From Bacteroidota bacterium (GTDB lineage: Bacteria > Bacteroidota > Bacteroidia > NS11-12g > UBA955): DNA of 64,000 nt. Location of the stretch: contig JAGXTF010000118.1 in NCBI GenBank assembly GCA_018333525.1, forward strand, positions 124,001 to 188,000. The letters run 5' to 3'. The notes under the pieces were generated by a model. The model did no database searches and was not told where the DNA came from. It saw only the letters and a list, made by a program, of their open reading frames with translations. Both the position numbers and the translations under genes were made by a program. The first letter of the stretch is position 1. Every line of letters starts with the position of its first letter. Positions 25,991 through 34,673 of the stretch are shown here, piece by piece.

Positions 25991-28393
25991 TTAAACCAGT
26001 GAAGGCCACCTATTCGGATCCACCTCATGCATCATCTGGTATATTTTCATAAATACCTCATCCGCACTGGGTTTTGAAAAATAATCCCCGTCGCTGCCAT
26101 AAGCTGGGCGGTGCGGCTTTGCGGTAATGGTGAGCGGCGCACTATCCAACCAGCGATATCCATTCTGGGTTTCCAAAACCTGTTGTAAAATATATGCAGA
26201 AGCACCACCCGGTACGTCTTCATCCAAAACTACCAGGCGGTTGGTTTCTTTCAAACTCTCGGCTATACTGTGGTTTAAATCAAACGGCAATAAGGTTTGC
26301 ACATCTATGATTTCCACGCGAATGCCATAATCAGCAAGCATATCTGCCGCTTCTGCGGCTATACGGCAACAACTTCCGTATGTAACCAAAGTGAGATCTT
26401 CGCCATAACGCAATACCTCGGCCTTGCCTAATGGCACGGTAAACGCCCCAATATTCTGGGGCATTTTTTCTTTTAATCTGTAACCGTTCAGGCACTCAAT
26501 TACGAGTGCAGGTTCATCGCTGCGAAGCAAAGTATTGTACATGCCTGCAGCCTGTGTCATATTTCTGGGAACACAAACGTACATGCCACGTACTGCATTT
26601 ATAATAGTTCCCATGGGACTTCCGCTGTGCCAGATGCCTTCCAGTCTGTGGCCTCTGGTGCGAATAATGATGGGAGTTTTTTGGCCACCCATGGTTCGGT
26701 ATTGCATGGTAGCAATATCATCGCTCATGGGTTCCAGAGCGTACAACAAATAATCCAGATATTGAATTTCGGCAATTGGGCGCAAACCGCGCATGGCGGC
26801 GCCAATTCCTTCACCGATAATACTCCATTCGCGAATACCTTTATCCGAAACCCGGAGTTCTCCGAATTTCTCCTGCAAACCGCTGAATCCCTGATTTACA
26901 TCTCCGATTTTTCCTACATCTTCCCCAAATGCAAAAACCCGGGGATCCCTGCTCATGTTGGCTTCAAAGCATGCGCGCACCACCTGATATCCATCGGCGG
27001 TTTCGTCTGTAAATATGGCGGGAATTTCTTCGATTTGTAACGCATTGGTTACAGAATTGCTATGCAAATTCCCATTGTAACGGTCGAAATTGAGTTGTTG
27101 AAATGCATGAAAATAATTTAATAATGGTGCGCGTAATTCTGCATTCATAGAGGTGGTAACGCGCAATGCCTGATGCACTGCATTTCCCAAATCTCTGCGA
27201 ATAGGTTCGGATATTGCCTGCAAACCTGCACTGATTTCTGCAAGTTCTGCAGTTTTAATTCCATGGGAAGAAATGGTATTTAATACGACACCAAATTCTT
27301 CTATTTCTTTTTTAATTGGATTCAGATAATCTACCCAGGCTTGTCTTTGGCAATTCTTCACATTGTTCAAAGATTCCTTTTCCATTGCGTCCAATTCTGA
27401 CTCTGTAGTGATATGATTTTCCAACAACCATTCACGCATTTTTTTGATGCAGTCGAAATCGGTTTCCCAGCCCAATCGTTCTTTAGTTTTATACCTCTCG
27501 TGGCTGCCACTGGTGCTATGTCCCTGAGGTTGGGTTACTTCGGTAACATGCACCAAAACAGGGGTATGTTTTTCGCGACAAATGTCTGCAGCGAGTTTGT
27601 ACACTTTGCATAATTCGGCATAATCCCAACCTTTTGCAGTGAGAATTTCCATTCCTTTTCCATTTTTATCGGATTTAAATCCTTTTAAAATTTCAGAAAT
27701 ATTTTCTTTGGTAGTTTGGTATTTTGCAGGTACAGAAATTCCGTAACCATCATCCCAAACACTCATAAGCATAGGCACCTGCATCACACATGCGGCGTTC
27801 ATGGTTTCCCAAAAAATACCTTCACTGGTGCTTGCATTCCCAATGGTTCCAAATGCGATTTCATTTCCCTGTTTGGAGAAATTTTCGAATGCATGCAATT
27901 CCGAATTTTCGCGGTACAATTTGCTTGCAACCGCAAGGCCAAGCAAACGGGGCATTTGACCGGCTGTTGGTGAAATATCTGCGGAGCAATTGGGTCTGTC
28001 TGTCTGCGGAAGCCATTCTCCATTTTCATCTAACAACCTGGTGGCAAAATGGCCGTTCATGCTTCTGCCGCCGCTTGCCGGTTCTTTTTCAATGGATGGA
28101 TTGGCATAAAGTTGCGCAAAAAACGCGGTAATCGTACTCATGCCCTTGGCGAACATGAAGGTTTGGTCGCGGTAATAACCACTGCGCCAGTCGCCATTTT
28201 CAAACACCCGGGCCATGGCCAGTTGGGCCACTTCTTTACCATCGCCAAAAATGCCAAACTTGGCTTTTCCGGTAAGTACTTCTTTTCGGCCGATCAGGCT
28301 GGCCTGACGGCTTTCATAGGCAACACGGTAATCCTGGAGCACTTCTTTTACGAAAGTCTCTCTGTCAATAGCTGCAATCCCGGTATCTGGCAT
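25991..28393 (-). CDS. Fused alpha/beta E1 component of a 2-oxoacid dehydrogenase complex
   Basis: 800 residues: residues ~1-400 are the E1-alpha half with the thiamine-diphosphate region ('TIGNASTSEGIFWETMNAACV...WDDGYGIS'), and ~455-800 the E1-beta half ('FGEDVGKIGDVNQGF', 'GEGIGAAMRG', 'YRTMGGQKTPIIIRT'). Usually these are two subunits; the fusion occurs in Bacteroidota. It decarboxylates a branched-chain 2-oxoacid or pyruvate and passes the acyl group to lipoyl-E2. No E2 or E3 gene is in the window. It has its own promoter. Confidence 0.93.
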   Translation of the reverse strand: MPDTGIAAIDRETFVKEVLQDYRVAYESRQASLIGRKEVLTGKAKFGIFGDGKEVAQLAMARVFENGDWRSGYYRDQTFMFAKGMSTITAFFAQLYANPSIEKEPASGGRSMNGHFATRLLDENGEWLPQTDRPNCSADISPTAGQMPRLLGLAVASKLYRENSELHAFENFSKQGNEIAFGTIGNASTSEGIFWETMNAACVMQVPMLMSVWDDGYGISVPAKYQTTKENISEILKGFKSDKNGKGMEILTAKGWDYAELCKVYKLAADICREKHTPVLVHVTEVTQPQGHSTSGSHERYKTKERLGWETDFDCIKKMREWLLENHITTESELDAMEKESLNNVKNCQRQAWVDYLNPIKKEIEEFGVVLNTISSHGIKTAELAEISAGLQAISEPIRRDLGNAVHQALRVTTSMNAELRAPLLNYFHAFQQLNFDRYNGNLHSNSVTNALQIEEIPAIFTDETADGYQVVRACFEANMSRDPRVFAFGEDVGKIGDVNQGFSGLQEKFGELRVSDKGIREWSIIGEGIGAAMRGLRPIAEIQYLDYLLYALEPMSDDIATMQYRTMGGQKTPIIIRTRGHRLEGIWHSGSPMGTIINAVRGMYVCVPRNMTQAAGMYNTLLRSDEPALVIECLNGYRLKEKMPQNIGAFTVPLGKAEVLRYGEDLTLVTYGSCCRIAAEAADMLADYGIRVEIIDVQTLLPFDLNHSIAESLKETNRLVVLDEDVPGGASAYILQQVLETQNGYRWLDSAPLTITAKPHRPAYGSDGDYFSKPSADEVFMKIYQMMHEVDPNRWPSLV

Positions 28394-28397
28394 GCTG

Positions 28398-28405
28398 CAA
28401 AATTA
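28398..28405 (-). promoter_or_regulatory. Promoter -7 box (TAATTTTG) for the E1 gene
   Basis: Perfect TAnnTTTG on the minus strand, 4 bases upstream of the ATG at 28393, so the mRNA would be nearly leaderless. Confidence 0.6.
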
Positions 28406-28551
28406 CGAAGTTATTGGCGGTAATTTCAAGCACTTCGGGATGGTAAGAAAAGGATCATATTTGCCAGGTATAGTGAAAAATGTATGAATGAAGGACCAAT
28501 CATTTAAAAAATTAGAGAAAACACACTACTAATTTACAAACGAGACAGTTA

Positions 28552-29628
28552 TTAATCTGAGCGCAATAATTGCCTGATTTCATATATCGCGGGTTGACTT
28601 AGTTTACCATAATGAGAATATACTATTTGATTTTGTGGATTTAACAAAATGGTAAAAGGGTATTGTTGTAGATTATCCAAAACTATGTTCGGGTTCTTTG
28701 GTTCGGTATATATGAATCCAGGAAGCTTGTCTTCAATTATGGGCAAATCACTTTTTGTGTAGTTTGGATCAATGATGCATATTTCAAGATCCGGAAATTC
28801 CGAATGCAATGTATCTAATTTTCTAAAATTTATCCAACAGGGTCCGCATGCTAAAAATGAAAAATCAATTACCCTGAATTTGCCTTCCTGAAAAGAAACC
28901 TGTTTCCCATTGCGCACATTCAAAAAGATGTTTTGGGTTATAAAATGTGAATCAGAAAAAGGGAAATCCCTGAATTGTATGTCTACATTTTTCTGCAATA
29001 CCATTACCAATTTTAAGGAATCAAATAATTTTTTGAATGTAATGGAATCTAATCTGACAAACTTAAAGTCATTGCGTTCAGTTCTATATACATCACGAGA
29101 GTTGTTTGGCAGTTGCTGCGTGATTTTAACTAAATTATTTTTATGCAAATCAAATTCATAAATGTCTGAATAATAGGATTCCTTGTTGATATTATTTTTG
29201 GATTTCAACGGAATGATATGTTCACTTTCAAGCGGAAAGTGGAATGGGAGTATAACCGGTGAAGGCAACCGTCTTTCAAGATAGAGCGGATTTGTGTTCA
29301 AGTACGAGCATGGACCAATTTCTGAAATATTATTTGTCTGACAAATAGTGTCATCATAAAATTCGTAGTACCGAGTTATAGCATTTTCTTTAGAGGAAAA
29401 AATAAATGCAGACTTTTTGTTTGTTCTGGCGTAAATCAGATCAATGAATTCAACTGATTGAAAAATATCATTTTTGTAATAGGTATTTGTATATTGAATC
29501 CTCCATCGACCATTGTTGAGAACGCTATCCAATGAAATCAATGTGCTTGCTAGATGGACAGACTGACAAGTACAGTTTAAGGAGAAACAAATAGAAATAA
29601 AGAAAAAAACGAATTTCGTTTTTATCAT
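28552..29628 (-). CDS. Secreted thioredoxin-fold protein (TlpA-like C-terminus)
   Basis: 358 residues. Signal peptide ~1-21 ('FVFFFISICFSLNCTCQ'). The first ~230 residues match nothing I know. The last ~130 form a thioredoxin-like domain with the redox motif CGPC in 'FLACGPCWINF', then 'YPFTILLNPQNQIVY', which carries the conserved cis-Pro region. Likely a periplasmic or membrane-anchored disulfide oxidoreductase. The spacing to neighbours suggests a single-gene unit. Confidence 0.75.
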   Translation of the reverse strand: MIKTKFVFFFISICFSLNCTCQSVHLASTLISLDSVLNNGRWRIQYTNTYYKNDIFQSVEFIDLIYARTNKKSAFIFSSKENAITRYYEFYDDTICQTNNISEIGPCSYLNTNPLYLERRLPSPVILPFHFPLESEHIIPLKSKNNINKESYYSDIYEFDLHKNNLVKITQQLPNNSRDVYRTERNDFKFVRLDSITFKKLFDSLKLVMVLQKNVDIQFRDFPFSDSHFITQNIFLNVRNGKQVSFQEGKFRVIDFSFLACGPCWINFRKLDTLHSEFPDLEICIIDPNYTKSDLPIIEDKLPGFIYTEPKNPNIVLDNLQQYPFTILLNPQNQIVYSHYGKLSQPAIYEIRQLLRSD

Positions 29629-29656
29629 AATCCTAATTAACGAATCAGATGTGATT

Positions 29657-29944
29657 TTATTTTGATTTCCTGCTTCTCAACCAATATGCCAAACCCAATC
29701 CCAAAATTGCACCACCAAAAATAGGCATCCAATAATTGGGCTTGCGGGCTTGTTTTACCTCATCCATTTTATTTCCGGCTTCATCTATTTTAGAGGAATC
29801 TTTGTTGCCCTGCATTTTTGATGTAAGCTTATCTGCAGTATCCATAGAAATTGCAACCGAATCCCCTGCTTTTAAAATGTTATAAGAGTCAGACCCCAGC
29901 GCCCAAAATATGAACAGAAAAACAACAATACTTTTTCGCATCAT
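29657..29944 (-). CDS. Small membrane protein of unknown function
   Basis: 95 residues from ATG 29944; a longer reading frame from 30214 would lie inside the upstream MBL gene, and a perfect TAnnTTTG box at 29946-29953 supports the short form. It has a signal peptide or first helix (~4-20), a charged Asp/Lys-rich middle, and a C-terminal membrane helix ('YWMPIFGGAILGLGLAYWL') with a basic tail. It is unrecognised beyond this layout. Confidence 0.65.
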   Translation of the reverse strand: MMRKSIVVFLFIFWALGSDSYNILKAGDSVAISMDTADKLTSKMQGNKDSSKIDEAGNKMDEVKQARKPNYWMPIFGGAILGLGLAYWLRSRKSK

Positions 29945-29945
29945 A

Positions 29946-29953
29946 CAAATATA
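29946..29953 (-). promoter_or_regulatory. Promoter -7 box (TATATTTG) for the small membrane protein
   Basis: Perfect TAnnTTTG directly in front of the ATG. It lies between the stop of the MBL-rhodanese gene and this gene and decides the short start. Confidence 0.55.
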
Positions 29954-29994
29954 ATGGATTCCAAATGACGAATTAATAGTCTGGTTTTCTGAAT

Positions 29995-31416
29995 TTACAA
30001 CAGGGTGGTTGGAGCCACATATTGTGTCAATGGCAATATTCCTGCTTTTTTCAAAGCACTGAATCCACCTTCCACATTGATGAGGTTTTGATATCCACGC
30101 GCTTTCAATATAGAAACGAAAATCATACTTCTGTAACCACCTGCACAATGCACGTAATATGGATTTTCGGCATTTATTTCTGCCATATTTTCGTTGATAT
30201 AATCCAGAGGACAATTTTCTGCAGAGATAATATGTTCACTTTCGAATTCGCTCTTTTTCCGAACATCGAGAATATTTACTTCGGGATATTCCTGATAAAC
30301 GGAAATGAATTTCTCTGGTGATACTGTTGGAATGGAATCCACCTCATTACCTGCGTTTTCCCAAGCTTCAAATCCCCCCTTTAAAAAGCCGATACAATTG
30401 TCAAAACCGACACGTGCAAGTCGGGTAATAATTTCTTTTTCTCTTCCGGGTTCTGCAACCAATAATATTTCCTGTTTCACATCAGGGACTAGTGTACCAA
30501 CCCAGGTTGCAAAGTTTCCATCAATTCCAATATTGATCGAATTCGGAATAAAACCCTGCGCAAAAATCTCTGGTACTCTGGTGTCAATTACCACTGCATC
30601 TGTTTCATTTGCTGCAGCTTCAAAAGCAATGGGAGAAAGAGCCTGCATCCCTTTCATCATTATTTTACCCATACTCTCATAACCTTGAATATTTAATAAA
30701 ACATTTTGCGGGAAATAGGAAGGAGGTTGGGTTAATCCATCCAATAATTCATGGATAAATTCTTCCCTGGATAAATTCGGACGCAATGCATAATTTACCT
30801 TTTTCTGGTGCCCTAATGTATCCGTGGTTTCGTTGCTCATATTTTTACCACAGGCACTGCCTGCGCCATGCCCGGGGTATACAATAAGGTGATCTGAAAG
30901 TGGAAGAATTTTATTTTGCAGGGAATCATACAAATGTGCGGCAAGTTTTTCCTGGGTGAGATCCGCGATAACATGTTGTGCCAAATCCGGTCTGCCTACA
31001 TCTCCAATAAAAAGGGTATCACCGGTAAATATTGCGGTTTCATTTCCCGCTTCATCTATCAGCAAATAGCAACTGGATTCCATGGTATGCCCTGGTGTGT
31101 GGATCACTTTGATTTTGGCATTTCCCAAAGTCAGGATTTCCCCATCGGCAGCTACTTTGGCATCAAATCCAGGTTTGGCAGTAGGTCCATACACAATGGT
31201 GGCACCTGTTTGCTCCGCCAAATCCAGATGTCCGGAAACAAAATCTGCATGAAAATGGGTTTCTAAAACATATTTTATTTTGGCATTATTTTTTTCAGCT
31301 CTTTCCACATAGGGACTGGTTTCGCGCAGTGGGTCAATAATTGCTGCTTCACCGTTGGATTCAATATAATAAGCACCGTGGGCAAGGCATCCGGTATAGA
31401 TTTGTTCTACTTTCAT
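29995..31416 (-). CDS. MBL-fold/rhodanese protein, CstB-like persulfide dioxygenase
   Basis: 473 residues from ATG 31416. Residues ~1-240 are an ETHE1-like metallo-beta-lactamase domain: 'THFHADFVSGH', 'HTPGHT', 'GDTLFIGDVGRPDL'. Two rhodanese domains follow (~265-365 and ~370-465). The first has no catalytic Cys; the second has it in 'VHCAGGYRS'. Proteins of this layout oxidise glutathione or low-molecular-weight persulfides and transfer sulfane sulfur during sulfide detoxification. A Crp/Fnr-like palindrome sits 44 bases upstream. Substrate is inference from the family. Confidence 0.87.
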   Translation of the reverse strand: MKVEQIYTGCLAHGAYYIESNGEAAIIDPLRETSPYVERAEKNNAKIKYVLETHFHADFVSGHLDLAEQTGATIVYGPTAKPGFDAKVAADGEILTLGNAKIKVIHTPGHTMESSCYLLIDEAGNETAIFTGDTLFIGDVGRPDLAQHVIADLTQEKLAAHLYDSLQNKILPLSDHLIVYPGHGAGSACGKNMSNETTDTLGHQKKVNYALRPNLSREEFIHELLDGLTQPPSYFPQNVLLNIQGYESMGKIMMKGMQALSPIAFEAAANETDAVVIDTRVPEIFAQGFIPNSINIGIDGNFATWVGTLVPDVKQEILLVAEPGREKEIITRLARVGFDNCIGFLKGGFEAWENAGNEVDSIPTVSPEKFISVYQEYPEVNILDVRKKSEFESEHIISAENCPLDYINENMAEINAENPYYVHCAGGYRSMIFVSILKARGYQNLINVEGGFSALKKAGILPLTQYVAPTTLL

Positions 31417-31459
31417 GTTCAATTTGATTGCAAAATTCCTGCAGAATCCATGCTAAAAC

Positions 31460-31475
31460 GGTGACAACAGTCACC
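31460..31475. promoter_or_regulatory. Crp/Fnr-type operator between MBL-rhodanese and ribBA
   Basis: Perfect palindrome GGTGAC-AACA-GTCACC, matching the GTGA-N6-TCAC core used by Crp/Fnr regulators. It lies 44 bases upstream of the persulfide-dioxygenase-like start, in the divergent gap. A Crp/Fnr gene is at 43187-43825. That it acts here is inference. Confidence 0.55.
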
Positions 31476-31584
31476 ATTTCTGAGGAACATATCTCAGGAA
31501 ACTCAGACATTCCGAAAAATTCAGCGAACTTTGCTGCTGAATTCAACAAATCCGAAATGGAATTGTTTTTTATGCATAATCCCA

Positions 31585-32781
31585 ATGAGTTTAAATAAAA
31601 TAGAAGAAGCTATAGAAGATATACGCCAGGGCAAAGTAGTGATTGTGGTAGATGACGAAAATCGCGAAAATGAAGGCGATTTCCTCACTGCAGCGAGAAA
31701 TGTCACTCCTGAAATGATTAATTTCATGGCACGCGAAGGCCGCGGTTTGATATGCGTACCATTGACCGAAGAACGGTGTGATCAACTTGGTTTGGATATG
31801 ATGGTTGGCAGAAACACAGCTACTCATGAGACAGCTTTTACGGTTTCTGTAGATCTCCTTGGACATGGATGCACGACAGGAATCAGCGCGCATGACCGCG
31901 CAAAAACAGTTCAGGCATTGATTAACCCCGAAATAAAACCGGAAGAATTGGGCCGACCAGGTCATATTTTCCCTTTAAAAGCAAAAACCGAAGGGGTAAT
32001 TCGCAGAGCCGGACATACAGAGGCAGCCATAGACCTGGCCAGACTTGCCGGGTTTGAACCTGCAGGTTGTATCGTAGAAATACTGAATGAAGATGGCAGC
32101 ATGGCCAGACTGGAAGATCTGAAACTGGTGGCAAAAAAATTCAACCTTAAAATTATTTCCATAGAAGATTTAATCAAATACCGTTTACAAAATGAGAGTC
32201 TCATACAGAGGGAAATTTCTGTGGAAATGCCTACCAAGTATGGAGATTTTGATCTGATTGCTTACAAACAAACCAATAATGGGCAAGAACATCTGGCGTT
32301 GATTAAAGGACAATGGGAAAAAGATGAACCGGTGCTGGTGCGCGTGCACAGCAGTTGCATGACCGGAGATATTTTTGGAAGTTGCCGCTGTGATTGCGGG
32401 GAGCAATTGCAAAAAGCCATGGAGCTGATTAACGAAGCGGGAAAAGGTGCGGTGATATACATGAACCAGGAAGGCAGAGGAATAGGTTTATTAAATAAAT
32501 TAAAAGCTTACAAATTGCAGGAATCCGGTTTGGATACCGTGGAAGCCAACCTGCAGCTGGGTTTTGGAATGGATGACAGAGACTATGGAGTTGGCGCACA
32601 AATCATCAGGGATCTTGGAATTTCCAAAATGAAATTGATGAGCAACAACCCCAAGAAGCGCACAGGACTGGTGGGTTATGGACTTGAAATTGTTGATAAT
32701 ATTCCGTTATTGGTAACTCCCAATCCGCATAACAGATCGTATTTAAATACGAAAAAGGAAAAGTTGGGGCATGTATTATAA
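31585..32781 (+). CDS. ribBA: Bifunctional 3,4-dihydroxy-2-butanone-4-phosphate synthase / GTP cyclohydrolase II
   Basis: 398 residues from ATG 31585; an earlier in-frame ATG at 31531 adds a non-homologous segment. The RibB half (~1-200) has '[12 protein letters not shown]' and '[13 protein letters not shown]'. The RibA half (~205-398) has the zinc cysteines in '[11 protein letters not shown]', and '[16 protein letters not shown]'. It supplies both riboflavin precursors. No FMN riboswitch is visible in the leader. Confidence 0.97.
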   Translation: MSLNKIEEAIEDIRQGKVVIVVDDENRENEGDFLTAARNVTPEMINFMAREGRGLICVPLTEERCDQLGLDMMVGRNTATHETAFTVSVDLLGHGCTTGISAHDRAKTVQALINPEIKPEELGRPGHIFPLKAKTEGVIRRAGHTEAAIDLARLAGFEPAGCIVEILNEDGSMARLEDLKLVAKKFNLKIISIEDLIKYRLQNESLIQREISVEMPTKYGDFDLIAYKQTNNGQEHLALIKGQWEKDEPVLVRVHSSCMTGDIFGSCRCDCGEQLQKAMELINEAGKGAVIYMNQEGRGIGLLNKLKAYKLQESGLDTVEANLQLGFGMDDRDYGVGAQIIRDLGISKMKLMSNNPKKRTGLVGYGLEIVDNIPLLVTPNPHNRSYLNTKKEKLGHVL

Positions 32782-33050
32782 AGTGACCGAGTGACCAAGT
32801 AACCGAGTAAGAGAGTGACCGAGTGTTTAAGCAGTGGTCAGTTGTTTGTGTTCAGTGGTCAAGTAAAATGTAACGTTAAAAGTTTTGAATTTTCGGGACG
32901 GGTGTTTGAGATTCAACTGATCCTTAATATTTCTGATTCCCTATGTAGAGGATGCCAAGCTTATTTAATCAACGCATCATTTAAATAAAGCACATCCTCA
33001 AACATCCCACTTCTTACATCCCACTTCCCACATCTAACATCTCACTTCTC
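32782..33050. repeat. Intergenic stretch with two degenerate satellite-like repeats
   Basis: At 32782-32827 the phrase 'GTGACCGA' recurs with variation; at 32997-33050 'ACATCCCACTTC'-like units recur. Between them nothing is recognised. No gene. Confidence 0.6.
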
Positions 33051-33051
33051 C

Positions 33052-33059
33052 TATCTTTG
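33052..33059 (+). promoter_or_regulatory. Promoter -7 box (TATCTTTG) for the flavin reductase gene
   Basis: Perfect box followed by CCACATG, so the start codon is within 5 bases and the mRNA is probably leaderless or nearly so. Confidence 0.65.
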
Positions 33060-33063
33060 CCAC

Positions 33064-33906
33064 ATGGCTTTTCAAACCGTATCCCCATCAGAAATTCCGG
33101 TTCCCCAACTGCACCAATATTTGCTTGGAGCAATAGGTCCAAGGCCAATTTGTTTTGCCAGTACCATAGATAAAAATGGCAATCCAAATCTGGCACCTTT
33201 TAGTTTTTTCAATGTATTTTCTGCGAATCCCCCGGTAGTTGTTTTTAGTCCTGCGCGAAGCGGACGAGATGGCACCACCAAACACACACATGATAATGTA
33301 AAAGAAGTTGCAGAAGTGGTTGTGAACATTGTAAATTTTGAAATGGTGCAAAAAATGAATGTTGCAGCAGCGCCATGGGAAAAGGGAATCAATGAATTTG
33401 AAAAGGCAGGTTTTACCGCAATACCATCTGATTTAATTCGACCTTTTCGAGTTGCGGAATCCCCGGTACAAATGGAATGCAAAGTGTTGCGGGTGGAGGA
33501 ATTATCGGATAAAGGGAGTGGAGGAAATTTAATCATTGCAGAAGTAATTCGAATTCATATGAATGAAAATGTGTTGGACGAATCCGGGAAAATAGATCCA
33601 AGAAAAATGGATTTGGTTGGCAGAATGGGAGGGCCCTGGTATTGCCATGCCACACCGGAAAATATGTTTCAGTTGCCGCAGCCGATGTTCACTACTATTG
33701 GGTATGACCATTTGCCAGTGGCGATAAAAAAGAGCACAGTATTAAGTGCAAATGATATTGGGAGTATTGCAGGATTACAACATTTTCCGGATGCGGAAAA
33801 GATAGCAAATGTAAAGACAGAATTCGGGCAGACAGATATTGAAGTGACAGCGAAAACGCTGATTATAAAAGGGCAAATTGAAGATGCCCTTTGCTTATTT
33901 CTTTAA
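33064..33906 (+). CDS. Flavin reductase-like FMN-binding protein
   Basis: 280 residues. The split-barrel FMN-binding domain covers ~15-185: 'GPRPICFASTID', 'APFSFFNVFSANPPVVVFSP', 'VVNIVN', 'ESPVQMECKV'. These proteins reduce FMN or act as small flavin oxidoreductases. The C-terminal ~90 residues are an extension. Neighbouring ribBA makes the flavin precursor, but a functional link is only a suggestion. Confidence 0.85.
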   Translation: MAFQTVSPSEIPVPQLHQYLLGAIGPRPICFASTIDKNGNPNLAPFSFFNVFSANPPVVVFSPARSGRDGTTKHTHDNVKEVAEVVVNIVNFEMVQKMNVAAAPWEKGINEFEKAGFTAIPSDLIRPFRVAESPVQMECKVLRVEELSDKGSGGNLIIAEVIRIHMNENVLDESGKIDPRKMDLVGRMGGPWYCHATPENMFQLPQPMFTTIGYDHLPVAIKKSTVLSANDIGSIAGLQHFPDAEKIANVKTEFGQTDIEVTAKTLIIKGQIEDALCLFL

Positions 33907-33935
33907 ACCTGTAGCCAAATTTTAATAAAATTAAA

Positions 33936-34583
33936 TTGAAAAAATGGATTAGTTATATTTTTCCAATTACGCGTAAAGTTCAATCTGAATTTAGCGGTGA
34001 GTTGGAATTAACCACTTTCAATGGCAAAAAGGTACTGGATAGTGCCAATGCAAATTATTCATTTGGCACCTTGCAAAAATTATTGGAAAAAGGATTAAGA
34101 CAGGTAAATTTTGAGGAAGTAAATCAGGCTTTGGTGTTAGGCATGGGGGCAGGGAGTGTGATTGATTCACTCCGAAACAAATTCAGGTACAAAAAGAGCA
34201 TTGATGCTGTGGAATGGGATAAGGAAATTGTAAAAATTGCGGCAGAAGAATTTGAAATTGTAGAAGGAAAGGGTCTTAAAATATTTTTAGAGGATGCATT
34301 TGTTTTTATTCAAAATTGCAATAAGAAATATGATTTAATTATTGTTGATTTATTTATTGATTGCAAGGTTCCGGAACAATTTTATTCGGATATATTTTGT
34401 GAAAATCTGGCCAAAAGTTCCAATCGGAATGCTAAGTTGTTATTCAATTTGGGTTTGAATTCTGATGGGTACGAACAAGGTAAAAAAGTAGCGCATTATT
34501 TTTCTGAAAAACTGCATTGGAAATGCACGGTAAAAAATCGTGTAAATGGGACCAATACTCTTATGTATGCAACAAATGTTTGA
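33936..34583 (+). CDS. Spermidine-synthase-like methyltransferase-fold protein
   Basis: 215 residues with a TTG start at 33936, chosen because the protein then begins 'MKKWISYIFPIT', where related Bacteroidota proteins begin, and no ATG fits. The Rossmann core carries 'QALVLGMGAGSVIDSL' (SAM-binding loop), an acidic 'DAVEWDKEI' and 'YDLIIVDLFID'. It resembles spermidine synthase without the polyamine-binding signature. Substrate unknown. Confidence 0.78.
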   Translation: MKKWISYIFPITRKVQSEFSGELELTTFNGKKVLDSANANYSFGTLQKLLEKGLRQVNFEEVNQALVLGMGAGSVIDSLRNKFRYKKSIDAVEWDKEIVKIAAEEFEIVEGKGLKIFLEDAFVFIQNCNKKYDLIIVDLFIDCKVPEQFYSDIFCENLAKSSNRNAKLLFNLGLNSDGYEQGKKVAHYFSEKLHWKCTVKNRVNGTNTLMYATNV

Positions 34584-34673
34584 AAAACCGGCAACGAATT
34601 TTAGCGTATAATCAGGTATACGGTTGAAAAATAAATGCCGTGTGTTTCAAGGGTTATGGTCTAAATTGCAGGT

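Noticed and set aside
29945-30214. N-terminal extension of the small membrane protein
   Set aside because: It overlaps the MBL-rhodanese gene in another frame and a perfect promoter box lies just before the later ATG, which also begins a signal-like helix.
31423-31584. FMN riboswitch upstream of ribBA
   Set aside because: The gap is too short and shows none of the conserved RFN helices; the only strong palindrome is the Crp/Fnr-like site.
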